Shown in pieces: positions 56,007 through 64,000 of a stretch of DNA of 64,000 nt. The notes beneath the pieces are model-generated. The model was not told the origin of the DNA and did not search any database. It saw only the letters and a list, made by a program, of their open reading frames with translations. How positions within the stretch are numbered: position 1 is the first letter of the stretch; the number at the start of each line of letters is the position of its first letter. Made by a program: the position numbers and the translations under genes. Source of the stretch: Candidatus Micrarchaeota archaeon CG1_02_47_40 (lineage in GTDB: Archaea > Micrarchaeota > Micrarchaeia > Anstonellales > CG1-02-47-40); contig MNVE01000009.1 in assembly GCA_001871475.1 (NCBI GenBank), positions 149,120-213,119 on the forward strand, read 5' to 3'.

Positions 56007-56250
56007 GGGCCCGTGGCGCAATGGATAGCGCGCTTGGCTTCGGTCCCATATAACCCTTTTCTTTTAGAAAAAGAAAAGGTTCTCCGCTTGACGCTTCGCG
56101 TCAAGTCTCCACAGCTAACACTGTGGATATGGGCTTCGCCCCCAAAAGAAAAGGGGATGGGGTTTCACTCCCAACACCGTGAGTGTTCCAAAAGAAAATG
56201 AGTGAAATGAAGATACCAAGAGGTTGCGGGTTCGAATCCCGTCGGGCCCG
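56007..56250 (+). tRNA. tRNA-Arg (anticodon UCG) with a 171-nt intron at 37/38 (56044-56214)
   Basis: GGGCCCG/CGGGCCC-G, GCGC/GCGC D-stem, CTTGG/CCAAG anticodon stem with loop CTTCGG^A, GCGGG-TTCGAAT-CCCGT; central BHB helix CTTC/GAAG with bulges GG^T and AT^A. Confidence 0.9.
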
Positions 56251-56277
56251 AATTTGTTTTTTAGGAGGAAAGGAAGT

Positions 56278-56754
56278 ATGAAAGCACTTGCCGCACTCTT
56301 GTTTCTTTTCCTTTCCTGCGCCGTTTTCCCCCTGCAGCTTTTGGTTTCGGATTCACAGATTGGAGGGGAGATTTACGTGCTTGCTTATTATGAAAACGGG
56401 ACGCTTTTTGAGGGGAATGGGAATGTTGTGAATCCGTCGGGGGAAGCGGCTGTTTTTGCCATACGAGCAGGGCAGGCAAAACTGAATGCAAGCGAGGTTG
56501 GCGAATGGAGAGTAGAGGTGGAAGGGATTGCAAGAGAAGCGCAGGTTGCGGATGAGGAGGCAAAAGCTGGAAGGGGCGGGAAGGAAGGAGATGGAGGGAT
56601 TTTTATTTTTCTGTTTGTGCTGCTTGCTGTGCTTGGCGCGGGGGGAATTGTTTTTATTTTGAGAAGGGCGCTTTTGGGAGAATTTGAAGGAGCGCAAACA
56701 AAAGAAAAGGCGGCTGAAAAAAAGAGAAAATTGAAACGGAGCGAAGAAGAATGA
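56278..56754 (+). CDS. Secreted membrane-anchored protein
   Basis: Signal MKALAALLFLFLSCAVFPLQL and C-terminal TM followed by a K/E tail. Confidence 0.55.
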   Translation: MKALAALLFLFLSCAVFPLQLLVSDSQIGGEIYVLAYYENGTLFEGNGNVVNPSGEAAVFAIRAGQAKLNASEVGEWRVEVEGIAREAQVADEEAKAGRGGKEGDGGIFIFLFVLLAVLGAGGIVFILRRALLGEFEGAQTKEKAAEKKRKLKRSEEE

Positions 56755-57509
56755 AAAAATTTTTGGGGCAGAATTTCCTGAAAAGTGCGAGCGTGCTTAG
56801 GTATGAGGCATCTTTAGTAAATGTTGAGGAAAAAAACGTGCTTGAGATTGGCGCGGGAGACGGAAGGCTTTCGGAAAAAATAATTGAGGGAAAGCCTGCG
56901 AAACTCGTGCTTGTGGAAAAAGACAGGGAGTTTGCAAAAATGCTAAAGGAGAGGTTTGCGGGCGAAAAGTGTGTTGAAGTGAGAGGGGAGGATGTGCTGG
57001 AAACGGATTTGAAGGGAATTGATGCCGTTTTCGGAAATATTCCCTATTATTTGAGCTCCCCCATTCTTTTCCTGCTTGCAAAATCACAAGTAAAAGAATG
57101 CGTGCTGTGCGTGCAGAAGGAGTTTGCACAAAGGCTTGTTGCAAAGGCGGGAAGCGCCGAGTATGGGAGGCTTTCCGTTTCCTCGGGCGCGTATTTTGAC
57201 ATTGCACTCAAGCGGGTTGTCCCTGCAGGACTTTTTTTTCCAAAACCGAAAGTGGATTCTGCAATAGTGGCGCTCAAAAGAAAGGAAGGGGGAGAAATGG
57301 ATGTGTTTGAGGAAGAGTTTGTTATGAAAATATTTTCTCACAGGCGCCAGAAGCTCAAAAAGGCAATCCAGCATTCCTACGGGAAGAAGAATGCGGCGAA
57401 AAAAGAAGCAATAGATAAGAGTGAGTTTGCGGACAGGAAGGTTTATACGCTTTCGGAAGGAGAGATAAAACGGGCAGCAAGGGAGTTGCGGGGCATTTTA
57501 CATGGGTAG
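56751..57509 (+). CDS. ksgA: 16S rRNA dimethyladenosine transferase
   Basis: KKFLGQNFL, VLEIGAGDGRLSEKI, FGNIPYYLSSPI. Confidence 0.93.
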   Translation: MKKFLGQNFLKSASVLRYEASLVNVEEKNVLEIGAGDGRLSEKIIEGKPAKLVLVEKDREFAKMLKERFAGEKCVEVRGEDVLETDLKGIDAVFGNIPYYLSSPILFLLAKSQVKECVLCVQKEFAQRLVAKAGSAEYGRLSVSSGAYFDIALKRVVPAGLFFPKPKVDSAIVALKRKEGGEMDVFEEEFVMKIFSHRRQKLKKAIQHSYGKKNAAKKEAIDKSEFADRKVYTLSEGEIKRAARELRGILHG

Positions 57510-57837
57510 AAAGAAGGAGATGAAAAAGAGATTTCACCATAAGCACAAGCGGAAGCTGCGCCTGCGGCTTGGCGCGTTCGTGCTTTTTGTCGCCGGAATG
57601 CTGGCAGTGTTTGCAAAATTCGGGCAGGGAGATTTGTTTCTTGCTTCCTCTTTTTCAATAGCAGGAATTTTGGGCGGGTTCGTGGTTTGCGCGTATATCC
57701 ATGATGGGGCGAAACTTGCCGCAGCACTCGGGGTTGCGATGCTTGGATTGCCGCTTCTTTTGGAGAATGTGCAGTATTGGTATTTGTTCGCGCTGTTTGG
57801 TGTGGCTGCATTGTATTATATTGCAAAGCACGATTAA
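57502..57837 (+). CDS. Small membrane protein
   Basis: 111 aa, 3-4 TM segments, overlaps ksgA end. Confidence 0.5.
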   Translation: MGRKKEMKKRFHHKHKRKLRLRLGAFVLFVAGMLAVFAKFGQGDLFLASSFSIAGILGGFVVCAYIHDGAKLAAALGVAMLGLPLLLENVQYWYLFALFGVAALYYIAKHD

Positions 57838-57845
57838 GAAGAATT

Positions 57846-58952
57846 CTATTTTTTCTTCCTGAGAAGGCTGTTTATCTCCCTTGATTTTTCCTCAAACTCA
57901 AGTCGCATGCGTTCTATTGAGCGCTTCTGCCGCTCTCCTTCCCCGGAATGTGAAGATGGGCGGACATCCGGTTGCTCCGGCTGTTCCGTTTCCACTTGCG
58001 TTTCCTTTGCACTTTCCTTCCCGGAAGAATGCAGCAGCTGCTGGAGTGCTTGGAGGTTTTGCATAACCCCTTTTTTCTTTGCGGGGTTGATTTTGAAATA
58101 TTCCTCAGTGTGTTGAAGGAGGGCGTGCCCGGACAGGTGCGCATCAGCTTCTGATTCGTTGTTTTTTGCCGCCTTTATTCGCGCAATCTCGCGCATCAGC
58201 TTGCGGCCGTATTCGTCTTCTAGCTCTTTTTTGCGCATCTCCAGCTCCTGCGACATTCTTTGCGATTCCTTTTTCCTCTCTGCCTCCTGCACTTGGGAAA
58301 TGTTTTGCGCCTTCTTCTCCGCCTCGGCGTTCTTTGCCCCATCAATCTCTTCAAGCCGGAGTTTGAGCCTTTCTATCTCATCCTCCGCCTGCGCAAGTTT
58401 CATCTCCTTTCGCGCCAGTATGACATCTCCGACTATTTCAGTGGGGGAGGAATCGGTTTCTTCGCGGGGCTTTGAAAGGGGGGCGGGGGGTTGGAATGGA
58501 ATGGCTGTTTTTTCAGTTTTTGAGGATTGTTTGCTCGCAGAAACAAGGGACTCTTTTGCCGATTCAATCCGCTTTGAGAGGGCTTCCGGCTTTGGAAGGG
58601 ATGAGTATATCCTGTCTGACGGGACGGCGGAAAACGGCTCTTTAACCGGAGTGTGGAGTTTTTTCGGTAGGTTTGCGGAAATTGCAGATTGGAATTTTGA
58701 AATCTGGCTTTCAACTTCGTTGCTTGTTACGGAAGCGTTCTTTTTTCCGGATATGATTGATTCGAGCGTTGCGACCCTTGCCGCAACCTCCTCGTATGTT
58801 AATCTGTCGTAGGCGCGGGTTTTGCAGCTTTCAAACTGCTGGAAACTGCCGCTCTGCTTTGGCTGGCTGCCTTTTTTCGCCTTCCCCTCCATTTTTGCAA
58901 CTGATGAGGAAAGGGATTCGAAATCCTCAAGAGGGGTTGTTTTTGCAGGCAT
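57846..58952 (-). CDS. Coiled-coil protein
   Basis: Charged heptad-rich central region. Confidence 0.55.
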   Translation of the reverse strand: MPAKTTPLEDFESLSSSVAKMEGKAKKGSQPKQSGSFQQFESCKTRAYDRLTYEEVAARVATLESIISGKKNASVTSNEVESQISKFQSAISANLPKKLHTPVKEPFSAVPSDRIYSSLPKPEALSKRIESAKESLVSASKQSSKTEKTAIPFQPPAPLSKPREETDSSPTEIVGDVILARKEMKLAQAEDEIERLKLRLEEIDGAKNAEAEKKAQNISQVQEAERKKESQRMSQELEMRKKELEDEYGRKLMREIARIKAAKNNESEADAHLSGHALLQHTEEYFKINPAKKKGVMQNLQALQQLLHSSGKESAKETQVETEQPEQPDVRPSSHSGEGERQKRSIERMRLEFEEKSREINSLLRKKK

Positions 58953-59006
58953 GGATAAGTGAAATCAACCGTAAATTAATAAGTTTGCGGTGCAAATGAT
59001 GTAATT

Positions 59007-59504
59007 ATGGCGGCAGCGTGCACGTATCCGAGGCAAGTGGTTCTTGTGACTTCTTCTTATAAGGGAAAGTGCAATGTTTGCACGACTGAATGTTATATGA
59101 GCATTGATTCCAAGCCGCCTTTTGTTTCAATTGCACTGCCTGCAAAATCGTTCACGCTTGAAATAATCACACGCTCCGGAGAATTCGTTGTGGCTGCTGT
59201 CGGCGAGAACCTTACTGAAGCGACAAGGCTTGCAAAGAGCGTTTCAGGGAAGATTGTTGACAAATTTTCAGAGGGAAAAATAGAAACCGTGCCCGCCTCC
59301 CTTGTTGCCGCCCCTCTTGTGCGGGATGCGGTTGCGAACATAGAGTGCCGGGTCATAAGCATCTTAAACTGCGGCAACTGGGCGCTTGTAACCGGGGAAA
59401 ATCTGAAAACGGATGCAAATGAAAAAATGAATGGGATGCCGCTTCTTTTTTGTGATGCGGAAGGAAAATTTTTTACGGTTGGGAAAAAGGAGGGTGCGGA
59501 GTAA
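59007..59504 (+). CDS. Flavin reductase-like FMN-binding protein
   Basis: PRQVVLVTSSYKGKCNVCTTECYMSIDSKPPFVSIAL... flavin reductase pattern. Confidence 0.75.
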   Translation: MAAACTYPRQVVLVTSSYKGKCNVCTTECYMSIDSKPPFVSIALPAKSFTLEIITRSGEFVVAAVGENLTEATRLAKSVSGKIVDKFSEGKIETVPASLVAAPLVRDAVANIECRVISILNCGNWALVTGENLKTDANEKMNGMPLLFCDAEGKFFTVGKKEGAE

Positions 59505-60568
59505 TGGAAAAATTTGATTGCTTCCGCGGGCTTTATGCGTCAAAGGTAAAGAAAGAGGCGAAATTCCGCCAGCAGGACGAGGAGTGGATAGGAAAGGCGA
59601 TTGGCGCAAGCGGGCTTTTGGTATATCGCGCGGTTGAGGAGAGAAGACGGCTTGACGAACTTGAGCAGGACCTGTTTCTGCCGGAAGAGGAGTTTTACCC
59701 CGTGGTTTCCAAACTGCAGGAAAAGGGAGTATTTAAGATAACCGATGAGCAGGGAGCGGAAAGGAAAATTGAAGGAGGGGCAATTTCGGTGGAAAGTTTG
59801 AAGTATGGGAAAGCGGGATTGGACGCCGCCATCTGTTCAGACGGAATTGAGAATGTTGATGAGACAAGAAAGAGGGTTTTTGGGATATGGGGGGAGGAGG
59901 GAGTAAAGATTTATAGTGCAATTGACGGGGAGATGAGTGTTGCGGAGATTGCGCGCAAGGCAGGCGTGAGCGAGGCAGAGGCGATGCGTTTTGTTGATTG
60001 TATGGAAAAGGAAGGGGTTGTCGGCTTTGAAAGAGAGAGAAAACACCCTGATAGGATTGTGCCACGAAAATATTTGTACGCAATTGAAATGCCCGTTATC
60101 TGGGCAAGAGGGAAGGGCGGAGTGTTTGGGTATCCGCTTGTGTTTTTTGGGGTTGCGCGGTTTGGCGTATTGGCATGGCACTTGTTTCGTGAGCTTACCT
60201 CTGAAGGGCGAGACAGCGCTGCAATTGCCGCAAAGAGAAGTGTGTCAATTGAAAAAGTTGAAGAGATTTTGGATTTTTTCGCCGCGAAGGGGATTGCAGA
60301 TGTTGAGAGGGTGAATGCAAAGAAGGCAGTAAAATTGTTTGGCGGGAAGGCGGCAGGAGTGTATATGCGATTCGGAAGGGAGGGAATTTTGGTTCACCGC
60401 CTTGTGGAGATGGGAAAGACAACTGGAGAAGTAATTAAGGAAAGCGGGCTTGCGCCGGCACGGGCTGCGGAAATAATCGCATTCATAAATAAGGTGTATG
60501 GGGCGGTGGGAAAGGAGGGAATGGAAAAATACGATAAGTTTGGCTTGGAACTTGAGGAGAGGGGTTGA
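59504..60568 (+). CDS. Multi-winged-helix protein
   Basis: Four related wHTH-like segments across 354 aa. Confidence 0.5.
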   Translation: MEKFDCFRGLYASKVKKEAKFRQQDEEWIGKAIGASGLLVYRAVEERRRLDELEQDLFLPEEEFYPVVSKLQEKGVFKITDEQGAERKIEGGAISVESLKYGKAGLDAAICSDGIENVDETRKRVFGIWGEEGVKIYSAIDGEMSVAEIARKAGVSEAEAMRFVDCMEKEGVVGFERERKHPDRIVPRKYLYAIEMPVIWARGKGGVFGYPLVFFGVARFGVLAWHLFRELTSEGRDSAAIAAKRSVSIEKVEEILDFFAAKGIADVERVNAKKAVKLFGGKAAGVYMRFGREGILVHRLVEMGKTTGEVIKESGLAPARAAEIIAFINKVYGAVGKEGMEKYDKFGLELEERG

Positions 60569-60671
60569 ATTGGAGCTTGAAGGGTGAAGTTAGGCTGGAG
60601 ATTGAAGAATGGAGTTAAGATGGAACTTGAAGAGTGGGGTTGTGCCGGAGCTTGAAGAACGGAGTTATTGT
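60547..60671 (+). repeat. Five 25-bp tandem repeats beginning in the 3' end of the preceding gene
   Basis: ggaacttgaggagaggggttgaatt / ggagcttgaagggtgaagttaggct / ggagattgaagaatggagttaagat / ggaacttgaagagtggggttgtgcc / ggagcttgaagaacggagttattgt. Confidence 0.9.
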
Positions 60672-60678
60672 GCCTTGT

Positions 60679-61770
60679 TTAGGCGTTCGCAAACTGCAGC
60701 GTAAGTACATCCCCATCTGCCAGTATGTGCTCTCCCCCTAATTTCTGCCCTGGGAATCTTGCGGATTTGCCCCAGACTTGCGCGCCTTTTAGAATCTGCT
60801 CCTTTCGTATTCCAAGGCGCTTTGCAACGTCGGATATTGTTGAGTTTGAAAGCATCATGAGCGGCCTTTTCATGTCTGCCTCTCCCCCTTTTGGCTTTGT
60901 GTATATGCGTATCAGGTTGAGCTTTTTGTATATCTGCTCTTTCAATTCCTCAATGTTCTCTTTTTTATCTGCGGAAACCGGAACGAAGGGAAAGCGCAAG
61001 CTTTTGAGGTAATCGCGGCTCACTAAATCCGTTTTATTAAGCACGGTTATGCTTGGGATGTATTTCCTGTTTTTTACGAGTGCGTCAATAAGCTGGTCTG
61101 CGTCTATGTCTTCGCGCAGCACCACGCTTGCGTTGTGTATTCCATATTCATTGAGTATGCCCATTATGATGCGCTCATCCAGTTTGGTGCGGGAAACCGT
61201 GGAGTTTATCTCAACCCCTCCCCTTGCGCGCTTACCTATTGAAATGTTCGGGGGTTTTCGGTCAAGGCGGATTCCGATTGCCTCCAATTCAGTCATTATG
61301 GGAGTTGGGTCAGGGCGGAAAACATCCAAAAGTATGAGCACCAAATCCGCATTCCTTGCAACGGAGAGCACTTCCCTTCCTTTTCCCCTTCCTTCATGCG
61401 CGCCTTCCAGAATGCCGGGAAGGTCAAGAAGCTGAATCTGCGCCCCGTTGTATTCCATTATTCCGGGGATGCATGTAAGGGTAGTGAATTGGTAGGCGGC
61501 GATTTTGCTTTCCGCATTTGTAAGCGCATTGAGAAGGGTTGATTTTCCGACTGAAGGCCAGCCGATGAATACTACCGTGGCATCGCCTGATTTTTTGGCT
61601 GCAAACCCTCCGCCCCCTCCTCCGCCTCCGGAAGAAGTGCGCTCAAACTGCTCTCTCTTTAATTTTGCTATTTTTGCTTTTAGTAATCCAAGATGGTATT
61701 CGGTAGCCTTGTTCTTTTGGGTTCTGTGGATTTCGTCGTCTATTTCCTTTATTTTATCTGCGATTCCCAT
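60679..61770 (-). CDS. DRG/Obg-family GTPase with TGS domain
   Basis: VVFIGWPSVGKSTLLNALTNAESKIAAYQFTTLTCIPGIMEYNGAQIQLLDLPGILEGAHEGRGKGREVL. Confidence 0.95.
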   Translation of the reverse strand: MGIADKIKEIDDEIHRTQKNKATEYHLGLLKAKIAKLKREQFERTSSGGGGGGGGFAAKKSGDATVVFIGWPSVGKSTLLNALTNAESKIAAYQFTTLTCIPGIMEYNGAQIQLLDLPGILEGAHEGRGKGREVLSVARNADLVLILLDVFRPDPTPIMTELEAIGIRLDRKPPNISIGKRARGGVEINSTVSRTKLDERIIMGILNEYGIHNASVVLREDIDADQLIDALVKNRKYIPSITVLNKTDLVSRDYLKSLRFPFVPVSADKKENIEELKEQIYKKLNLIRIYTKPKGGEADMKRPLMMLSNSTISDVAKRLGIRKEQILKGAQVWGKSARFPGQKLGGEHILADGDVLTLQFANA

Positions 61771-61814
61771 AACATCAGTAGGATTATAATGCAGAGGATG
61801 GCTATTAAACGGTT

Positions 61815-62201
61815 ATGAAAGTTGAGAAAGCCCCTGACGTGCAGGCGGATGTTGAAGAGATTGTTTCCATTCTGCAGCCGGGGCACATAAACCAGTTCAG
61901 GCTCATCTGCATGAGGAGCTTCGGAGCGAAAGCGAATGCTTATGCGCGCATTTGGAGCATGCCAAAAATCTGGCAGGCGGCTCTTGACATAAGCACTTTT
62001 TACGTGATTGAGGTGTTGAGCGAGAATTTTGACAAATTGAGCCAAGAGGAGAAGACGAGAACGCTGATTCATGAATTGATGCATATACCTAAAACATTTT
62101 CAGGGGCGCTGCTTCCGCATAAATATAGAGGCGGGAGGATTGGAAGGAGAGAGGTTGAGGAGATTTATAGGGAGTATTTGAAGAGGAAGAGAGTAGATTA
62201 G
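61815..62201 (+). CDS. Putative metallopeptidase
   Basis: TLIHELMHIPKTFSGALLPHKYR HExxH motif. Confidence 0.7.
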   Translation: MKVEKAPDVQADVEEIVSILQPGHINQFRLICMRSFGAKANAYARIWSMPKIWQAALDISTFYVIEVLSENFDKLSQEEKTRTLIHELMHIPKTFSGALLPHKYRGGRIGRREVEEIYREYLKRKRVD

Positions 62202-62725
62202 ACGCCGCCACATGGATAGGCATATGTCCCGCAAGAAAGTGACTGTGAACAGCACCACGCATTTGGGGCACTGCCGCAACATTTTTGACCTGATGTGCAA
62301 CATGCAGCCGTACCGCCGTAGTGGCAGCAGGTAGTTGCGCAGTAGATTTGTGGATTTGCTGCAGGGCAGTTTGATGTCTGTCCGCCTCCTCCCCCGCTTC
62401 CCTGGCAGGCAGTAGTCCAAGTTCCTCCATACATTGTCTGCATTACGAAAGGACCTAGCACAGAAATGAGTATTCCAATCAGCGCACCCATAAGCAGTGA
62501 GGTTGCCCAGACGTTTGCCCTTGCGCGGGTTTCTGCACCCATCAACTGCCCGCCCGCATAAATGGCGCCGCCTGCCACTATCACGAGCATTGAGAGAATT
62601 GGAAGGAGAGTTACAAAAAAATCGCACAAGGAAGCGAGGGCGGCGCTTATGTTTGACATCTGTGCGAAGGAAATTGAGATAAGGAGCAGGAAGATGGAAA
62701 ATGCCATTGCTTGTTTGCCCTTCAT
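62198..62725 (-). CDS. VirB2/TrbC-like protein with cysteine-rich C-terminal domain, paralog 5
   Basis: YAGGQLMGAETRARANVWATSLLMGA plus ~65-aa tail with 13 Cys. Confidence 0.7.
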   Translation of the reverse strand: MKGKQAMAFSIFLLLISISFAQMSNISAALASLCDFFVTLLPILSMLVIVAGGAIYAGGQLMGAETRARANVWATSLLMGALIGILISVLGPFVMQTMYGGTWTTACQGSGGGGGQTSNCPAANPQIYCATTCCHYGGTAACCTSGQKCCGSAPNAWCCSQSLSCGTYAYPCGGV

Positions 62726-62729
62726 AATC

Positions 62730-64000
62730 TCACATCTTTGCATCTATTTCAAATAAAGCTACTGGCTGTTCAAGGGAGAAGTTTTCAAGCACTTGCGGGT
62801 GTATCTCGCCTATAACCCCTATGTGCTTCCCATCTATATTCACCACGGCGCACCTTCCCTTTATGAAGGAGGGATTTGCCTCGCGCTCAAGAGAGCAGAT
62901 TTTCCCAGTTTCTTTCATGAGCATTTCAAGCACGGATTTTATTTTTGAGAAGGAGGCGTCGGGGGAGTATATTGCCGCGCATAATTTTTCCTTTTCTTGC
63001 GGAAGGGAAACCGCGCCTATTTCGTAAATTTTCTGCGGCAGCTTCTCATTTCTGCTTTCGGAAAAGATGCGCAGAATGGAGGGCGTGAGGGAGGTGCGGA
63101 ATTGAGTGAAATCTTCAGTAAGGGGATTTTTTATTTTCACTCCGGCAGGGAGGATGTTTGCACGTTTTTGCTCCTCTTCGTTTGTCAGAAGCCAGCCGCT
63201 CGCCTCAAGAAAACCGCTGCCAACAAGAATTTCGTGCGCCGGATGGGAGGGAGTTGAATCGCCGATGGTTGGAAGGTTCGGAAGAGATGGAATGATGTTG
63301 CCGTAGCCGTATGCTATTGCCGCATCCTCGTATAAATCTACTTCGTGCATTATGTCCGCGCGGTAAGGAGGGATGAGAACGGAGGAAGGGCTTTCAACTT
63401 CAAAACCCATTTTTTCAAGGCAGGTTTTTGCTTGTGAATCGGAGAGGGCTATGCCAAGCAGTTTTTCGCATTTCTTTTTGCTGAATTTCATTTTTTTGAG
63501 GGAGAGGTCGGGGTATTCCGTTCCGCCAATGCGCATTCCTCTTATTTTTGCCTCCCTGTCCGAAAGCATGCAGCAGAGGATGTTCAGCGTGATTTCAACC
63601 GCTTCCTTTGAGGTGCCGGTAACATCTATGAGGAGATTGGAAGTGTCTTCGGTCACCCTTGTAAGCTCGCCATTTATTATTGGCGGAAATGAGAGCACGT
63701 TATTGTTTTTGTCAGATATTATGGGGCATTTGCCTTTCACCAAGTGTGCGTAGTCTATTCCTTTTGGATGGGAACGGAGGATTTCACTGCACGTCATTTG
63801 CACCTGCATGTCTAAAGGAACGAAGGAAATTTCTTCTGGTGAGTAGGCAGAGTATTTGAAAGGCAACGCAACAACATCCGCATTGTGTATTCCTATTGCT
63901 ACTTTTTTTCTTTTTCTTCCTAATGTGTCATGGAGTTTTTCCTGTATCTGCATTATGGATTTTATTGAATAATCGTCAAGAGTGATGCCATCGGCGCGCG
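62730..64000 (-). CDS. pheT: Phenylalanyl-tRNA synthetase beta subunit (partial, extends past window end)
   Basis: MQVQMTCSEILRSHPKGIDYAHLVKG, PPYRADIMHEVDLYEDAAIAYGYGNI; frame stays open to 64000 (ADGITLDDYSIKS...). Confidence 0.92.
   Translation of the reverse strand, partial: RADGITLDDYSIKSIMQIQEKLHDTLGRKRKKVAIGIHNADVVALPFKYSAYSPEEISFVPLDMQVQMTCSEILRSHPKGIDYAHLVKGKCPIISDKNNNVLSFPPIINGELTRVTEDTSNLLIDVTGTSKEAVEITLNILCCMLSDREAKIRGMRIGGTEYPDLSLKKMKFSKKKCEKLLGIALSDSQAKTCLEKMGFEVESPSSVLIPPYRADIMHEVDLYEDAAIAYGYGNIIPSLPNLPTIGDSTPSHPAHEILVGSGFLEASGWLLTNEEEQKRANILPAGVKIKNPLTEDFTQFRTSLTPSILRIFSESRNEKLPQKIYEIGAVSLPQEKEKLCAAIYSPDASFSKIKSVLEMLMKETGKICSLEREANPSFIKGRCAVVNIDGKHIGVIGEIHPQVLENFSLEQPVALFEIDAKM

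Overview
The window is an archaeal chromosome segment. By inference from gene content it comes from a small DPANN-type genome, possibly Micrarchaeota-like. It is densely coded with information-processing genes: Pus10, SRP54, FtsY, RNase P Rpp21, RadA, RPA, RfcL, S19e, PDCD5, L39e, L31e, eIF6, LX, prefoldin alpha, CysS, TBP, L21e, RpoF, DUF655, KsgA, a DRG/Obg GTPase and PheT. Metabolic and accessory modules include a B12-dependent ribonucleotide reductase, a two-subunit [NiFe] hydrogenase with a maturation protease, a compact type II restriction-modification pair, a Fic protein, a retropepsin-like protease pair, and a surface/secretion region. That region holds a GspE/VirB11-family ATPase, glycosyltransferases, tandem VirB2-like pilin-type paralogs and a 1.4-kaa surface protein. 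The most notable signals are: (1) a tRNA-Ile(UAU) gene with two bulge-helix-bulge introns, one of them in the T-loop; (2) a pair of NrdR-box palindromes 32 bp apart at the nrdJ promoter; (3) a paralogous family of two-TM pilin-like proteins with an almost invariant YAGGQxMGAETRARANVWATS loop, including a distal copy with a cysteine-rich tail; (4) a ~44-nt-periodic array of GTTAGGC/GCCGAAC hairpins downstream of prs; (5) several tandem duplications of gene 3' ends; (6) a repeat element shared between a tRNA-Arg intron and an intergenic region. All calls were made by eye from the sequence and supplied ORFs; no database searches were run.
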